Position numbers and translations under genes: made by a program. A model generated the notes under the pieces. It made no database searches and was not told the DNA's origin. It saw nothing but the letters and a program-made list of their open reading frames with translations. This document shows, piece after piece, positions 53,818 through 64,000 of a stretch of 64,000 bases of DNA (its first letter is position 1; every line of letters starts with the position of its first letter). The stretch is from contig JAUVHV010000003.1 in the NCBI GenBank assembly GCA_030593065.1, forward strand, positions 24,001-88,000, written 5' to 3'. The DNA comes from Candidatus Omnitrophota bacterium. Lineage in GTDB: Bacteria; Omnitrophota; Gorgyraeia; JABMRG01.

Positions 53818-54841
53818 TAGCGCAATTTTAAAATCCCTTAATGAACGCGCTAATCTAAGTATTGATATCGGTAAGATAAAATCAAAAAGCGCAAAATCCG
53901 CATTTTCTCCCGCAAGAGAAACGGATGTTTATAAGAAAGTTATAAGGGCTAACAAAGGCCCTATGCTGGATGAGTCTATAAAAGCTGTGTACAGGGAGAT
54001 AATGTCAGGCTCTTTAGCGCTTCAGAATCCTCTAAAGATAGCTTATTTAGGACCGGAAGCTACTTTTACGCACATTGCCGCGCTTAAAAAATTCGGGCAT
54101 TCATTGGATTATCTTGAATGCGACAGCATAACAGATGTATTTACAGAAGTCGAGCGAAACAGAGCAAGCTATGGGGTTGTACCTATTGAAAATTCTACAG
54201 AAGGTGCTGTAAACCATACCCTTGACATGTTTGTAGATTCCAACCTTAAGATCTGTTCTGAAGAATATTTGCCTATACAGCATAATCTTATCAGCAAGCT
54301 GAAGAAAATGTCTTCTATAAAGAGAATATATTCACATCAGCAGGTCTTTGCCCAGTGCAGGAATTGGCTTGAAAAGAATATACCTCAGGCAAAGTTGGTG
54401 TCTGAAACCAGTACGACGATAGCAGCGATGTATGCTACTCTTGGAAGAAATCGCGCAGCTATTGCCAGCAATCTGGCAGCAGAGAGATATGATTTAAATA
54501 TCCTGGCTCGCTCTATAGAGGATTCATCCCATAATATAACGCGCCTGCTCGTTATAGGTAAACAGGACGAAAAGCGTACTGGTAAGGATAAGACATCAAT
54601 ACTCTTCTCAATGAAGGATAAGTCGGGTGCGCTGCATGATGTGCTTGCGCCATTTAAGAAAAACCGAATAAATCTTACAAAGATAGAGTCACGGCCCTCT
54701 AAAAAGAAGGCGTGGCGATACTACTTTTTTGTTGATATGCAGGGCCATACAGATGATAAGAAGATTGCGAAGTCCCTTCAGCAGCTTAAGAGGCATTGCA
54801 GTTTTTTAAAGATTCTGGGTTCATATCCAGAAGCAAGATAG
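53774..54841 (+). CDS. pheA: Bifunctional chorismate mutase / prephenate dehydratase
   Basis: It converts chorismate to prephenate and on to phenylpyruvate. The chorismate mutase domain (AroQ type, about 1-85) opens KALRSKIDKIDSAILKSLNE, with catalytic-type R/K residues. The dehydratase domain (about 92-270) has IAYLGPEATFTHIAAL and the TRF-like motif NITRLLVIG. A C-terminal ACT domain with SGALHDVLAPF and the phenylalanine-binding ESRP motif ends at 355. The start at 53774 has GGAGG nine nt upstream and lies inside scpB. It begins the aromatic amino acid group pheA-hisC-aroF-tyrA. Confidence 0.94.
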   Translation: MKRLKALRSKIDKIDSAILKSLNERANLSIDIGKIKSKSAKSAFSPARETDVYKKVIRANKGPMLDESIKAVYREIMSGSLALQNPLKIAYLGPEATFTHIAALKKFGHSLDYLECDSITDVFTEVERNRASYGVVPIENSTEGAVNHTLDMFVDSNLKICSEEYLPIQHNLISKLKKMSSIKRIYSHQQVFAQCRNWLEKNIPQAKLVSETSTTIAAMYATLGRNRAAIASNLAAERYDLNILARSIEDSSHNITRLLVIGKQDEKRTGKDKTSILFSMKDKSGALHDVLAPFKKNRINLTKIESRPSKKKAWRYYFFVDMQGHTDDKKIAKSLQQLKRHCSFLKILGSYPEAR

Positions 54842-54865
54842 GCGCTCCGCGCAAAAATGAGTTAA

Positions 54866-56011
54866 ATGATGAAAAAGATATTACCGCGAAAGAACATAAG
54901 AACATTAAAGCCTTATGAGCCTGGTAAACCTATTGAGGAATTACAGCGTGAGCTTAAGATTTCAGTAAAGGATATAATAAAGCTTGCTTCAAATGAAAAC
55001 CCGATAGGCCCTTCACCTAAAGCTATTGAGGCTATAAGAAGGAAGTTAAAAAAGCTTAACCGCTATCCTGATGGAGGGTGTTTTTACCTTAAAAAAAAGC
55101 TTGGTAAGAAGTTAGGATTGGACAGTGAAAATATAGTTATGGGTAATGGTTCTGATGAGATTATCGATATTATAACAAAGGTATTTCTGGATGAAAGCCA
55201 TGAAGTTATCGTATCAGAGCCCGCTTTTTTGGAATATAAAATAATTACTAAAACCAGAGGGGCAAAGGTAGTAACAGTTCCCGTTAAAAAAGAGGCTGTA
55301 TCGCCCAGTATATCGGTATTTAAGTATGATACAGATAAGATTCTGGCTGCAATAGGTAAAAACACAAAAATTATATTTCTTGGAAATCCTGATAATCCGA
55401 CAGGCGCATACTTAGGTAAAAAAGAGTTAAGCCGGTTTTTAAAAAAATGCCCAAAAGATGTAATAATCGTACTTGATGAAGCGTACAGAGGGCTTGTTGC
55501 ATCAAGCGATTATGCAGATACCGTAACATGCACAAAACGCAGAAATGTAGTTATTTTGAGGACTTTTTCAAAGGCATATGGACTCGCAGGCTTAAGAATA
55601 GGTTATGCTTTAGCAAATAAGCAGCTTGCATCCTGGATGGAAAAAGCCCGCCAGCCTTTTAATGTAAATATGTTAGCGCAGGTAGCGGCGTTGGCTGCGC
55701 TGGATGATAGTTCACACATGGTAAAGGTGAAGAGCTTGATAGAAAAGGGGAGGAAATTTCTTATTAAAAAGCTGAAGGAGTTGGGTTTTGATGTAGTAGA
55801 GACGCCGGCGAATTTTATACTTTTTTCTTTTAAAGGTATTAGTAGTACAGAGATTTTTTCCGGACTTTTATTGCAAGGCATTATTGTACGGGATATGAAA
55901 CCGTACGGCTTAAACGGGTTAGTAAGAGTAACTGTTGGAACTATGCGGGAGAACAGAAAGTTTATAGAAGCCCTAAGAAAGCTTGAGTGTTCGAAACTGT
56001 TTCCAAACTAA
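54866..56011 (+). CDS. hisC: Histidinol-phosphate / aromatic aminotransferase
   Basis: This PLP aminotransferase of fold type I has the signature NENPIGPSPKAIEAI, the pocket aspartate in GNPDNPTGAY and the Schiff-base lysine in RTFSKAYGLAGLRIGYAL. Its 381 residues are slightly long for HisC. The gene stands among pheA, aroF and tyrA rather than histidine genes, so it may serve phenylpyruvate or 4-hydroxyphenylpyruvate transamination. The last seven codons and the stop lie inside a palindromic element (55987-56071), so the original C-terminus may have been replaced. Confidence 0.9.
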   Translation: MMKKILPRKNIRTLKPYEPGKPIEELQRELKISVKDIIKLASNENPIGPSPKAIEAIRRKLKKLNRYPDGGCFYLKKKLGKKLGLDSENIVMGNGSDEIIDIITKVFLDESHEVIVSEPAFLEYKIITKTRGAKVVTVPVKKEAVSPSISVFKYDTDKILAAIGKNTKIIFLGNPDNPTGAYLGKKELSRFLKKCPKDVIIVLDEAYRGLVASSDYADTVTCTKRRNVVILRTFSKAYGLAGLRIGYALANKQLASWMEKARQPFNVNMLAQVAALAALDDSSHMVKVKSLIEKGRKFLIKKLKELGFDVVETPANFILFSFKGISSTEIFSGLLLQGIIVRDMKPYGLNGLVRVTVGTMRENRKFIEALRKLECSKLFPN

Positions 56012-56071
56012 AGAGGACAGTGGGTTGTATTATACCCATCGTCCCCTTTAGTTTGGAGACAGTTTCAATAC
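55987..56071. repeat. Long palindrome, TTCGAAACTGTTTC family, overlapping hisC end
   Basis: Left arm GTGTTCGAAACTGTTTCC and onward (55987-56024) pairs with the right arm (about 56034-56071) over nearly 38 bp, with a few mismatches and one bulge. Its inner part GGACAGTGGGT resembles the inner part of the two palindromes flanking aroC. A half copy lies after serA and a degenerate relative after purA. Confidence 0.85.
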
Positions 56072-56093
56072 TTACCAGCGGGAGAAAGAAAAA

Positions 56094-57107
56094 ATGATTA
56101 TAGTATTTAAGCGAAGCGCTACTGAAAAACAGATAAAGCATGTTACGATAAAGCTTAAAAAATTGGGCTTAAAGCCCATGATATCGCAAGGTGTCGAGCG
56201 GACAATAATAGGTGCCATAGGTGAAGAAGATATCCTGAGAGCTCAACCCTTGGAGGTATTTCCAGGTGTTGAGAAAGTCATGGCTATCATGGCGCCTTAT
56301 AAACTAGTGTCACGTGAGTTTAAACATGAAAAGACAGTAGTCTCTGTAGGTAAGGTAAAGATAGGCTCAAAGCATATCGCTGTTATAGCAGGCCCCTGTT
56401 CTATTGAAAACTACGATATGCTTTTAAAGATAGCTAAGGCGGTAAAAAAAGCAGGTGCAAATATTTTAAGAGGAGGCGCTTTTAAGCCAAGGACATCTCC
56501 CTATGCTTTTCAGGGTTTAGGCGAGGAAGGGTTGAAGTATCTTCAGCAGGCAGGAAAAGAAGAGGGCCTTCCTGTAGTGACAGAGCTTATGGATATAAGA
56601 GATATAGATGTTGTTGAACGTTATTCAGATATGATACAGATAGGCGCAAGGAATATGCAGAATTTCAATCTTTTGAAAGAGGTTGGTTTGTCAAAGAAAC
56701 CAATTATGCTTAAGAGAGGAATGATGTCTACTGTCAAGGAATGGCTTATGTCAGCGGAATATATACTTTCAAATGGCAACTTCAATGTGGTCTTGTGCGA
56801 AAGAGGTATAAGGACATTTGAGGATGCAACAAGATTTACCATGGATATAAGCGCAATTGCGGTTGCAAAAAAACTTAGTCACTTGCCTGTTATTGCAGAT
56901 CCAAGCCATGCAACAGGGAAATGGGGCCTTGTAAGCCCTGTAGCACAGGCAGCAATTGCTGGAGGATCCGATGGGTTGATGATTGAGGTTCATACAAAAC
57001 CGGAAGAAGCACTTTCAGATGGTGAGCAATCATTGCTTCCAGCAAAATTTAAGGCGATGATGAAAAGCTTAAGACTAGTGGCAAAAGCAGTTGGCAGAGA
57101 TATATAA
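56094..57107 (+). CDS. aroF: 3-deoxy-7-phosphoheptulonate synthase, type I-beta with regulatory domain
   Basis: DAHP synthase joins PEP and erythrose 4-phosphate, the first step of the shikimate pathway. A ferredoxin-like N-terminal domain (about 1-75), [17 protein letters not shown] onward, is the type found in Thermotoga-like forms and mediates tyrosine or phenylalanine inhibition. The barrel has [34 protein letters not shown], and [10 protein letters not shown] with the metal histidine. Length is 337. The ribosome site is GGGAG. The gene lies in the pheA-hisC-aroF-tyrA group, so end-product control at the first enzyme is likely. Confidence 0.95.
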   Translation: MIIVFKRSATEKQIKHVTIKLKKLGLKPMISQGVERTIIGAIGEEDILRAQPLEVFPGVEKVMAIMAPYKLVSREFKHEKTVVSVGKVKIGSKHIAVIAGPCSIENYDMLLKIAKAVKKAGANILRGGAFKPRTSPYAFQGLGEEGLKYLQQAGKEEGLPVVTELMDIRDIDVVERYSDMIQIGARNMQNFNLLKEVGLSKKPIMLKRGMMSTVKEWLMSAEYILSNGNFNVVLCERGIRTFEDATRFTMDISAIAVAKKLSHLPVIADPSHATGKWGLVSPVAQAAIAGGSDGLMIEVHTKPEEALSDGEQSLLPAKFKAMMKSLRLVAKAVGRDI

Positions 57108-57141
57108 TGGATAGAACTACGAATCAAACAGGATAAGATTA

Positions 57142-57978
57142 ATGTTTGAAAAAATAGCGATAATCGGCGTAGGCCTTATAGGCGGTTCAATTGGATTGGC
57201 GGTTCGTAAAAATAGGTTGGCTGCTAAGGTTATCGGCATAGGCAGGCGAAAGGTTTCGATCGATAGGGCTATAAGAAGGAGCGCTATCGATGCAGGCACG
57301 CTGAATTTAAAACAAGGCATTAAAGGTGCAGACCTGATTATCATTGCAACCCCTGTTGATAAAGTAGAGGTAAAGATAGCAGAAGTAGCAAAGCACGCAA
57401 AAGAGGGCGTTATTGTAATAGATGTAAATAGCACAAAACAGAGGATAGTTAGTAGCGCTGAGAGATGCCTACCGAAAGATATGTTTTTTGTAGGGACGCA
57501 CCCCATAGCTGGTTCAGAACAGGCTGGTGTCTTTTCAAGCGATGCAGAGCTTTTTAAGGGTAGTATCTGCATAATAACCCCTACATTGCGCACAGATAAA
57601 AAAGTTCTGGAAAAGATAAAGAGTCTCTGGAAAAATATCGGTGCAGAGGTAAGGATTATGAGTCCGAAGCTTCATGATGATACAGTAGCTGCTATCAGCC
57701 ATTTGCCGCATATTCTGGCTTACGCACTTTGTAATACGGTTTCATCCAAAGAGCTTAAAATGGCAGGAACCGGATTTAAGGATGCCACAAGAATCGCAAG
57801 AAGCAACCCACGGATGTGGGAAGAGATTTTTATTCAAAACCAGAAGAGTTTATTGAAATCTGTAACAGTTTTTCAGAAAAATCTCAATGCTTTTAAGGAT
57901 GACATAATTAAAAATAGAAGAACTTCTTTAAGCAAGAGGCTTATCCTGGCAAAAAGAAAGAGAGATGTACTTGGATAG
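57142..57978 (+). CDS. tyrA: Prephenate dehydrogenase
   Basis: It oxidises prephenate to 4-hydroxyphenylpyruvate for tyrosine. The NAD-binding start IAIIGVGLIGGSIGLAVRK is at residues 5-23. Conserved residues follow in DVNSTKQRIV, GTHPIAGSEQAG and AAISHLPHILAYAL, with the catalytic histidine in the latter two. No ACT domain is present at 278 residues, so feedback must act elsewhere. cmk starts 14 nt before the stop. aroA, often between tyrA and cmk, is missing. Confidence 0.93.
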   Translation: MFEKIAIIGVGLIGGSIGLAVRKNRLAAKVIGIGRRKVSIDRAIRRSAIDAGTLNLKQGIKGADLIIIATPVDKVEVKIAEVAKHAKEGVIVIDVNSTKQRIVSSAERCLPKDMFFVGTHPIAGSEQAGVFSSDAELFKGSICIITPTLRTDKKVLEKIKSLWKNIGAEVRIMSPKLHDDTVAAISHLPHILAYALCNTVSSKELKMAGTGFKDATRIARSNPRMWEEIFIQNQKSLLKSVTVFQKNLNAFKDDIIKNRRTSLSKRLILAKRKRDVLG

Positions 57979-58630
57979 CATAATAGCTATTGATGGGCCG
58001 GCTGGTTCAGGTAAGAGTACTGTAGCAAGACTTTTAGCCCAAAAGCTTAAGTTTGATTACATAGATACTGGTGCTATGTATCGCGCATTTACACTTAAAG
58101 CATTAAGAGAAGGGCTTGATTTAAGCAATGGAGAAGCTTTGATTGCATTGGCAGAGAAGACTGAATTGGATATCAGGCAGGATGCCGCCAATGGAATAAA
58201 AGTAATGCTTGATAACGAGGATGTAGCACTTTTAATACGAACACCCCAACTTACAAAGAAGGTCGCGCATATAGCCAAAGTAGGTGGGGTAAGAGAGGTT
58301 ATGAAGCGAAACCAGCGCAGAATCGGAATCCGTGGCAGGTGTGTTTTTGAAGGAAGGGACATCGGAACGGTTGTATTTCCTGAAGCAAAATACAAGTTTT
58401 ATCTCGATGCGGATTTTAATGAAAGAGTAAGCAGAAGGTGCAAAGAGTTACAGGAAAAAGGGCAAGATGTTTTATTTAAAGATATAGACAGAGACCTTAA
58501 GCTAAGGGACCGTAAAGACATGACCCGCGAAATAGCCCCTTTATTAAAGGCTGACGATGCTGTATATATAGATACTACACATCTTAATATAGATGAGGTA
58601 GTCGGTAAGATTTCCGGATATATAAAATAA
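57965..58630 (+). CDS. cmk: Cytidylate kinase
   Basis: It phosphorylates CMP and dCMP. The P-loop GPAGSGKSTVARLLAQKL is at about residues 11-28. The family motif DTGAMYRAFTLKAL follows, then VVFPEAKYKFYLDA and DRKDMTREIAPL. Length 221 matches. It overlaps tyrA by 14 bp at its 5' end. The order cmk-ispH-rpsA is conserved, and in some bacteria the three are fused. Confidence 0.94.
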   Translation: MYLDSIIAIDGPAGSGKSTVARLLAQKLKFDYIDTGAMYRAFTLKALREGLDLSNGEALIALAEKTELDIRQDAANGIKVMLDNEDVALLIRTPQLTKKVAHIAKVGGVREVMKRNQRRIGIRGRCVFEGRDIGTVVFPEAKYKFYLDADFNERVSRRCKELQEKGQDVLFKDIDRDLKLRDRKDMTREIAPLLKADDAVYIDTTHLNIDEVVGKISGYIK

Positions 58631-58681
58631 TTTTAAGTTTTATGTTCTAAATTTTAAACTATAAAAGGAGAAAGCAGCCTT

Positions 58682-59551
58682 TTGAAGGGAAAAAAAGTCA
58701 AAATAATAAAAGCAAGCCACATAGGATTTTGTTTTGGCGTAAAACGCGCTATTGGCTCAGCGGAGAAGTTTTTAGAAAAGCACAGAAAAGCATATTCACT
58801 TGGGCCTATAATTCATAACCCTTCTGTTGTAGAAGATCTCTCTGGCAAGGGGCTCGAGGTTATTTCTGATATAAAAAAAGCAAAAGGGTCATGCCTTATT
58901 ATAAGATCGCACGGTATATCGCCCCGTTTAAAGGTGAAAGCAAATAAGCTTTCTATTGATATGCTTGACGCAACCTGCCCTTTTGTCAAACGTTCGCACG
59001 TAATTGTTACAAAGCTTAAAAAAGAGAATTACAAGATAATTATAATAGGAGAGAAAAACCACCCTGAGGTAAAGGCGTTGCTTGAAGTCGCGGGGGACGG
59101 GGCTCTGGTAGTAACAAGAGAATCGGATTTAAATAAGTTAGGCCTTAGAGATGGCAAAATAGCGGTTGTGGCGCAGACAACACTTTCGCGCGATAGATTC
59201 TTCATGATAGTCGGGTCGATATTGCAGCTTAATTGCCTGGAGTGCCGTATATTTGATACTATATGTAACGATGTAGTCCAGCGGCAGACAGAGGCAAAGA
59301 GACTGGCAAAGAAGGCGGATCTGGTCTTTGTTGTTGGTGGAAAGATAAGTGCTAATACCAGGCACCTCGCACAAATATGCAGGCAACAGGGTGCAAAGAC
59401 ATATCATATCGAAACAGCAAAAGAGCTAAAGCTTTCATGGCTTAAAGCTCAACCCCTGGTTGGGATAGTAAGCGGAGCTTCTACCCCCGCAGGTATTGTA
59501 GAAAAAGTGGTAACAAAAATTAAAACAAATAATATAGCAAGGAGGAACTAG
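58682..59551 (+). CDS. ispH: 4-hydroxy-3-methylbut-2-enyl diphosphate reductase
   Basis: The last enzyme of the MEP pathway gives IPP and DMAPP from HMBPP with an iron-sulfur cluster. The three cluster cysteines are visible in GFCFGVKRAI, DATCPFVKR and DTICNDVVQRQTEA. SGASTPAGIVEKV closes the substrate site. Length is 289. Start TTG 58682 has AAAGGAG 11 nt upstream, the best ribosome site in range. rpsA follows by 4 nt. With dxr and ispG, the window shows three MEP steps. Confidence 0.95.
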   Translation: MKGKKVKIIKASHIGFCFGVKRAIGSAEKFLEKHRKAYSLGPIIHNPSVVEDLSGKGLEVISDIKKAKGSCLIIRSHGISPRLKVKANKLSIDMLDATCPFVKRSHVIVTKLKKENYKIIIIGEKNHPEVKALLEVAGDGALVVTRESDLNKLGLRDGKIAVVAQTTLSRDRFFMIVGSILQLNCLECRIFDTICNDVVQRQTEAKRLAKKADLVFVVGGKISANTRHLAQICRQQGAKTYHIETAKELKLSWLKAQPLVGIVSGASTPAGIVEKVVTKIKTNNIARRN

Positions 59552-59555
59552 TAAT

Positions 59556-61163
59556 ATGTTGGAAAATAATATTGAGGATAAAGAAGATCTAGAAGGAGCG
59601 CAGGATGGTATTGAGCCAGGTTCTTTTGAGGAGGCATATTATCAAAGCATAAAAAACTTAAAAGAAGGTGAGATAATAAAAGGTAAGGTAATCGCTATAA
59701 GCAAAAGAGACGCTGTTATAGACATAGGTTACAAGTCTGAGGGGTTGATACCTCTTGAAGAATTTGGCGGCTCTGAAAACGTGAAAGTTGGAGATGAGAT
59801 AGATGTTTTACTTGAGTCGGTAGAAGATGAGAATGGTATGGTTGTTCTTTCGAAGAATAAGGCTGAGAAGATAGCTGGATGGGAGAGAATTCTCAACAAT
59901 TACAACGAGAGTGATGTAATAAAAGGCAAGGCCATACGCAAGGTAAAAGGGGGGGTTATGGTCGATATAGGCGTCGAGGCTTTCCTGCCGGCCAGTCAAT
60001 CGACACTGAGGGGCCCAATAGATTTGAACAATCTGCTGGGAAAAGAACTGGACTATAAAATAATAAAGATAAATAAGCCACGTAAGAATATAGTTGTTTC
60101 CAGAAAAGAAGTACTTGCGCAGGAGCGGGCTCAGCAGAAACTGAAGACACTTGAGGAACTTGAAAAAGACCAGATGAGGAAAGGGGTAGTTAAGAATATA
60201 ACAGATTTCGGTGCTTTTATAAGTCTTGGCGGAATTGACGGCCTGTTGCATATAACCGATATGAGCTGGGGAAGAATAAGCCATCCTTCCGAGGTTTTGG
60301 CAGTTGGCGATGAGGTTGAAGTTGTTATACTCGATTTCGATAAAGAGAACATGAAGGTATCTTTGGGGCTTAAGCAAAAAACCCCGAATCCATGGAAAGA
60401 GGTTGAGTCGAAATATCCTGTGGGATCTAATGTAAAGGGCAAGGTAGTCAATCTTGTTCCCTATGGGGCCTTTATTGAACTTGAAAAAGGTATAGAGGGT
60501 TTAATACATATTTCAGAAATATCATGGACAAAGCGGATCAATCATCCCTCAGAGGTACTGGCTATAGGAGATATTGTAGAAGCGCTTGTCTTATCTACAG
60601 ACATGTCGAGCCAGAAGATCTCCCTGGGGCTTAAGCAGCTTGAGGCGAATCCATGGCTTGATGCACCCGTAAAATATCCAGAAGGTTCGCATATAAAAGG
60701 GAAGATAAAGAACCTTACTGATTATGGGGCTTTTGTGGAACTCGATGAGAACATAGATGGATTAATTCATGTTTCAGACATATCCTGGACAAAAAAGATA
60801 TCTCATCCTTCCGAGGTCTTAAAGAAAGGACAGAAGATAGAAGCTATTATCCTTTCAGTTGACCAGGAGAATATGAAGATAGCTCTTGGTATAAAGCAGC
60901 TCACAGAGGATCCGTGGCCTAAGTATGCTGAAAATTATCCTGTAAATACTGTTATTGAGGGGGTAATCACTAAGATAGCCAGTTTTGGTATTTTTATCGA
61001 GTTTGCTAAAGATCTCGATGGGCTTATTCATATATCCGAGCTTTCTGATGAACCCTCAGTAAACCTGGAAGAAAAATATAAAATAGGGGATAAGGTAAGG
61101 GCTAAGATTGTCAAGGTAGATAATGAGACACGAAAGATCGGCCTTAGCATGAAAGGAATCTAA
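59556..61163 (+). CDS. rpsA: Ribosomal protein S1
   Basis: S1 recruits mRNA to the 30S subunit. Six S1/OB repeats can be counted across 535 residues: [12 protein letters not shown] (about 37), [12 protein letters not shown] (about 118), [19 protein letters not shown] (about 207), [17 protein letters not shown] (about 293), [17 protein letters not shown] (about 378), and [17 protein letters not shown] (about 463). The number and size match E. coli S1. The ribosome site is AAGGAGG. It lies after ispH as in several other phyla. Confidence 0.95.
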   Translation: MLENNIEDKEDLEGAQDGIEPGSFEEAYYQSIKNLKEGEIIKGKVIAISKRDAVIDIGYKSEGLIPLEEFGGSENVKVGDEIDVLLESVEDENGMVVLSKNKAEKIAGWERILNNYNESDVIKGKAIRKVKGGVMVDIGVEAFLPASQSTLRGPIDLNNLLGKELDYKIIKINKPRKNIVVSRKEVLAQERAQQKLKTLEELEKDQMRKGVVKNITDFGAFISLGGIDGLLHITDMSWGRISHPSEVLAVGDEVEVVILDFDKENMKVSLGLKQKTPNPWKEVESKYPVGSNVKGKVVNLVPYGAFIELEKGIEGLIHISEISWTKRINHPSEVLAIGDIVEALVLSTDMSSQKISLGLKQLEANPWLDAPVKYPEGSHIKGKIKNLTDYGAFVELDENIDGLIHVSDISWTKKISHPSEVLKKGQKIEAIILSVDQENMKIALGIKQLTEDPWPKYAENYPVNTVIEGVITKIASFGIFIEFAKDLDGLIHISELSDEPSVNLEEKYKIGDKVRAKIVKVDNETRKIGLSMKGI

Positions 61164-61171
61164 TAATAGGT

Positions 61172-62395
61172 ATGGTTAGAATGGATATAGATAAATCATT
61201 AGAGCTTATAAAAAGAGGTACTGTTGAGATTATTAATGAGAAGCAGCTTCTCTTAAAGCTTGAGCAATCCAGAAAAGAGAAAAAGCCGCTTGTCATAAAA
61301 GCTGGCTTTGACCCTACTGCGCCTGATATACATCTTGGCCATACGGTTTTGTTAAAAAAGATGCGCCATTTTCAAGACCTGGGCCATACTGTTATATTTT
61401 TAATAGGTGATTATACAGGCCTGATTGGCGATCCCTCTGGTGTTTCCAAGACACGCCCCCGCCTTACAGAAGAAGAGGTAACAGAGAATGCTAAGACATA
61501 CGAAAGGCAAGTCTCTAAAATTCTGGATATGAAGAGGCTTAAAGTCTGTTTTAACAGTAAGTGGTTGCGGGATATGACCGGTGTAAAAATAGCAGAATTG
61601 ATGTCAAAATATTCTGTTTCACAAATGCTGGAGAGAGATGATTTTTCCAAGAGGTATAAAGCGCATAAACCTATCAATATGTTAGAGTTTCTCTATCCCC
61701 TGTTGCAGGGCTATGATTCATTTGCATTAAAGGCAGATATTGAATTGGGTGGTAATGATCAAAAATTTAACTTATTAGTAGGCAGGGATATTCAGTCTGC
61801 TTATGGACAAAATCCACAGGTTATTATTACTACACCATTATTGGAAGGTACAGATGGTATTTTGAAGATGTCAAAATCTTATGGAAATTATATAGGTATT
61901 ACAGAATCCCCTAAGGAAATGTTTGGAAAGATTATGTCTATCTCCGATGATCTTATGTGGAAATATTATGAATTGCTTACAGATATTTCTATGGACGATA
62001 TCAGCATGATGAAGAAAGACGCGGTTGCAGGTCACCTTAACCCTAAAGACGCGAAAGTAAGACTCGCAAAAGAGATAATAACAATATACCATAACAGCCA
62101 AGACGCAAGAAAGGCTTGGGAAGAATTTGAGAACATATTTAAAAAAGGAAATCTTCCTGAAGATATGCCAACTTACGAAGCCGAAGAATCGGAACAATTT
62201 GTTTGGGATTTGATTAAGAGGGCTGAGCTTGCTGCCACATCTTCCCAAGCAAGACGGCTAATGGAGCAGGGAGGGGTAAGTGTAGATGGTGAAAGAATTA
62301 AAGACGTAAACACTAAAATTAAACCAAAAGAAGGCATGATTGTCCAGGTAGGAAAAAGAAGATTTTTAAAGGTTAAAATCAAGCAAAAAAAATAA
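61172..62395 (+). CDS. tyrS: Tyrosyl-tRNA synthetase
   Basis: Class I synthetase of the bacterial type with an S4 domain. [19 protein letters not shown] contains the HIGH-type motif, [12 protein letters not shown] follows, and the KMSKS loop is [13 protein letters not shown]. The C-terminal S4-like RNA-binding segment covers about 340-407. The start is either ATG 61172 or ATG 61181; no clear ribosome site decides. No terminator lies directly after the stop: an A-run and an rRNA promoter follow. Confidence 0.95.
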   Translation: MVRMDIDKSLELIKRGTVEIINEKQLLLKLEQSRKEKKPLVIKAGFDPTAPDIHLGHTVLLKKMRHFQDLGHTVIFLIGDYTGLIGDPSGVSKTRPRLTEEEVTENAKTYERQVSKILDMKRLKVCFNSKWLRDMTGVKIAELMSKYSVSQMLERDDFSKRYKAHKPINMLEFLYPLLQGYDSFALKADIELGGNDQKFNLLVGRDIQSAYGQNPQVIITTPLLEGTDGILKMSKSYGNYIGITESPKEMFGKIMSISDDLMWKYYELLTDISMDDISMMKKDAVAGHLNPKDAKVRLAKEIITIYHNSQDARKAWEEFENIFKKGNLPEDMPTYEAEESEQFVWDLIKRAELAATSSQARRLMEQGGVSVDGERIKDVNTKIKPKEGMIVQVGKRRFLKVKIKQKK

Positions 62396-62406
62396 AAAAA
62401 AATTGC

Positions 62407-62435
62407 TTGACAACATCTGATCTTTATGTTATTTT
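62407..62435 (+). promoter_or_regulatory. Sigma70 promoter upstream of 16S rRNA / candidate small RNA
   Basis: TTGACA (62407-62412), a 17-nt spacer and TATTTT (62430-62435) make a plausible strong promoter 12 nt after the tyrS stop. The transcription start would be near 62442. The terminator at 62592-62616 lies between it and 16S. Confidence 0.7.
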
Positions 62436-62441
62436 ATGTAA

Positions 62442-62616
62442 ACTTCAAAGGAAATGCTTCATAGTTTAATACCAATAATATATAGTTTGGCGGAAGGAAA
62501 TTTTCCGTTTACCGCCAAAAATGCGGAGGAGCTTCTTGTTAAGAAGCTTATTTGATAAAATATAAAAAGAGATAAAGAGGATGGGCAACATGGCATCGTC
62601 TCGATGCCTTTTTTTT
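62442..62616 (+). ncRNA. Candidate short transcript: rRNA attenuated leader or small RNA
   Basis: From the promoter start near 62442 to the U tract at 62616 lie about 175 nt with three hairpins: TTTGGCGG/CCGCCAAA (62486-62493 and 62512-62519), AGCTTCTT/AAGAAGCT (62530-62537 and 62541-62548), and the terminator. No ribosome site or ORF is evident. It may be a stable small RNA, or the first part of a regulated rRNA leader. Its family is not recognised. Confidence 0.45.
62592..62616 (+). terminator. Intrinsic terminator upstream of 16S rRNA
   Basis: GGCATCG (62592-62598) and CGATGCC (62602-62608) pair perfectly around TCT, followed by eight T (62609-62616). This is the best intrinsic terminator in the window. 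It could stop tyrS read-through or act as an attenuator within the rRNA leader. Confidence 0.85.
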
Positions 62617-62912
62617 GCCTATCCGCTTTTGCAATGAATAAAGGCTTATTGAAATTAAATGCCATAAAATAGCTGTGCAAAATGGCTATTTTATGTAGTT
62701 CTTTGAAAATTGGATAGCCAAAAGCCAATCTTAGATTATAAAATTTAAGATTGCCCTGTGTCATTTTTTGCGAAGCAAATTCTGATATAGGGTAGTGATG
62801 ATGAGAAACCACTTGTGCAATGCTCTGTTTGCTGAAATGCAGACAGACGAACCCAAGATAGTTATAAGAATTAAATATTAGGTTTTACTTAATTCTTAAT
62901 ACTAATTATATC

Positions 62913-64000
<1,088 letters not shown>

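Larger units (their letters stand above)
62396..62912 (+). other. rRNA leader region (517 nt, non-coding)
   Basis: No gene is seen here. It holds a promoter (62407-62435), two hairpins and an intrinsic terminator within about 210 nt, a further perfect 11-bp hairpin (62663-62673 with 62685-62695), a boxA-like GTTCTTTGAAAA (62698-62709), and a 10-bp hairpin (62865-62874 with 62889-62898) just upstream of 16S. The pairing CAATCTTA/TAAGATTG is also present around 62730-62760. Confidence 0.75.

Noticed and set aside
59808..60377. Long minus-strand ORF (189 codons) opposite rpsA
   Set aside because: Shadow of S1 repeats; no ribosome site or recognisable motif.

Overview
This is a low-GC bacterial chromosome segment in which every recognisable gene, including the partial 16S rRNA at the right edge, lies on the + strand. 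I see no tRNA, CRISPR array, insertion sequence or prophage. The genes are those of a diderm bacterium that makes LPS (Kdo synthesis, lipid A acylation and 4'-phosphorylation, heptosyltransferases, Lpt transport). The 16S carries PVC-like signatures, such as GGCTGC after the ACTCCTACGGGA block and 'CAGTCGAGAATC'. With the gene order, this suggests a member of candidate phylum Omnitrophota (OP3) or a relative. That assignment is an inference from the sequence and was not checked against a database.

Layout. 1-4.2 kb: end of leuA, then aroE, a prepilin peptidase, aroC and aroK; aroC is bracketed by two copies of a long perfect or near-perfect palindrome. 4.2-9.3 kb: dprA, an exported HEAT-repeat protein, topA and a XerC/D recombinase. 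9.4-20.9 kb: an LPS and glycan block with waaA, lpxK, an LpxL-ELM1 fusion, a GT4-GT9 fusion, a GT4 enzyme, an atypical polysaccharide deacetylase and three more GT9 heptosyltransferases. 21.1-30.4 kb: hldA, kdsB, kdsA, a GAF-GGDEF protein, a PilT-like ATPase, kdsD, kdsC, lpxL, an apparent LptC-LptA fusion and lptB. 30.5-38.4 kb: hpf, tig, clpP, a class V aminotransferase with serA (serine synthesis), a second LeuA-family acyltransferase and purA. 38.5-40.4 kb: a small envelope group and a 26-residue basic protein gene. 40.4-51.3 kb: the widely conserved uppS-cdsA-dxr-rseP-ispG-proS / rimP-nusA-infB run. 51.3-62.4 kb: trpS, scpA, scpB, pheA, hisC, aroF, tyrA, cmk, ispH, rpsA and tyrS. 62.4-64 kb: an rRNA promoter and leader and the first two thirds of 16S rRNA.

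The genes form long, tightly packed operons, with many 1-8 nt stop/start overlaps. These are broken by a few intergenic spaces that nearly all hold long inverted repeats. At least three palindrome families are present. Two copies of one family each lie just upstream of a near-consensus sigma70 promoter, and their terminal stems differ by compensatory changes. The most unusual local structure is in front of nusA. The first 48 nt of nusA are duplicated upstream as the start of a 35-codon leader ORF whose stop overlaps the nusA start. One heptamer between the copies can pair with either copy, and one of the two pairings would bury the nusA ribosome-binding site.
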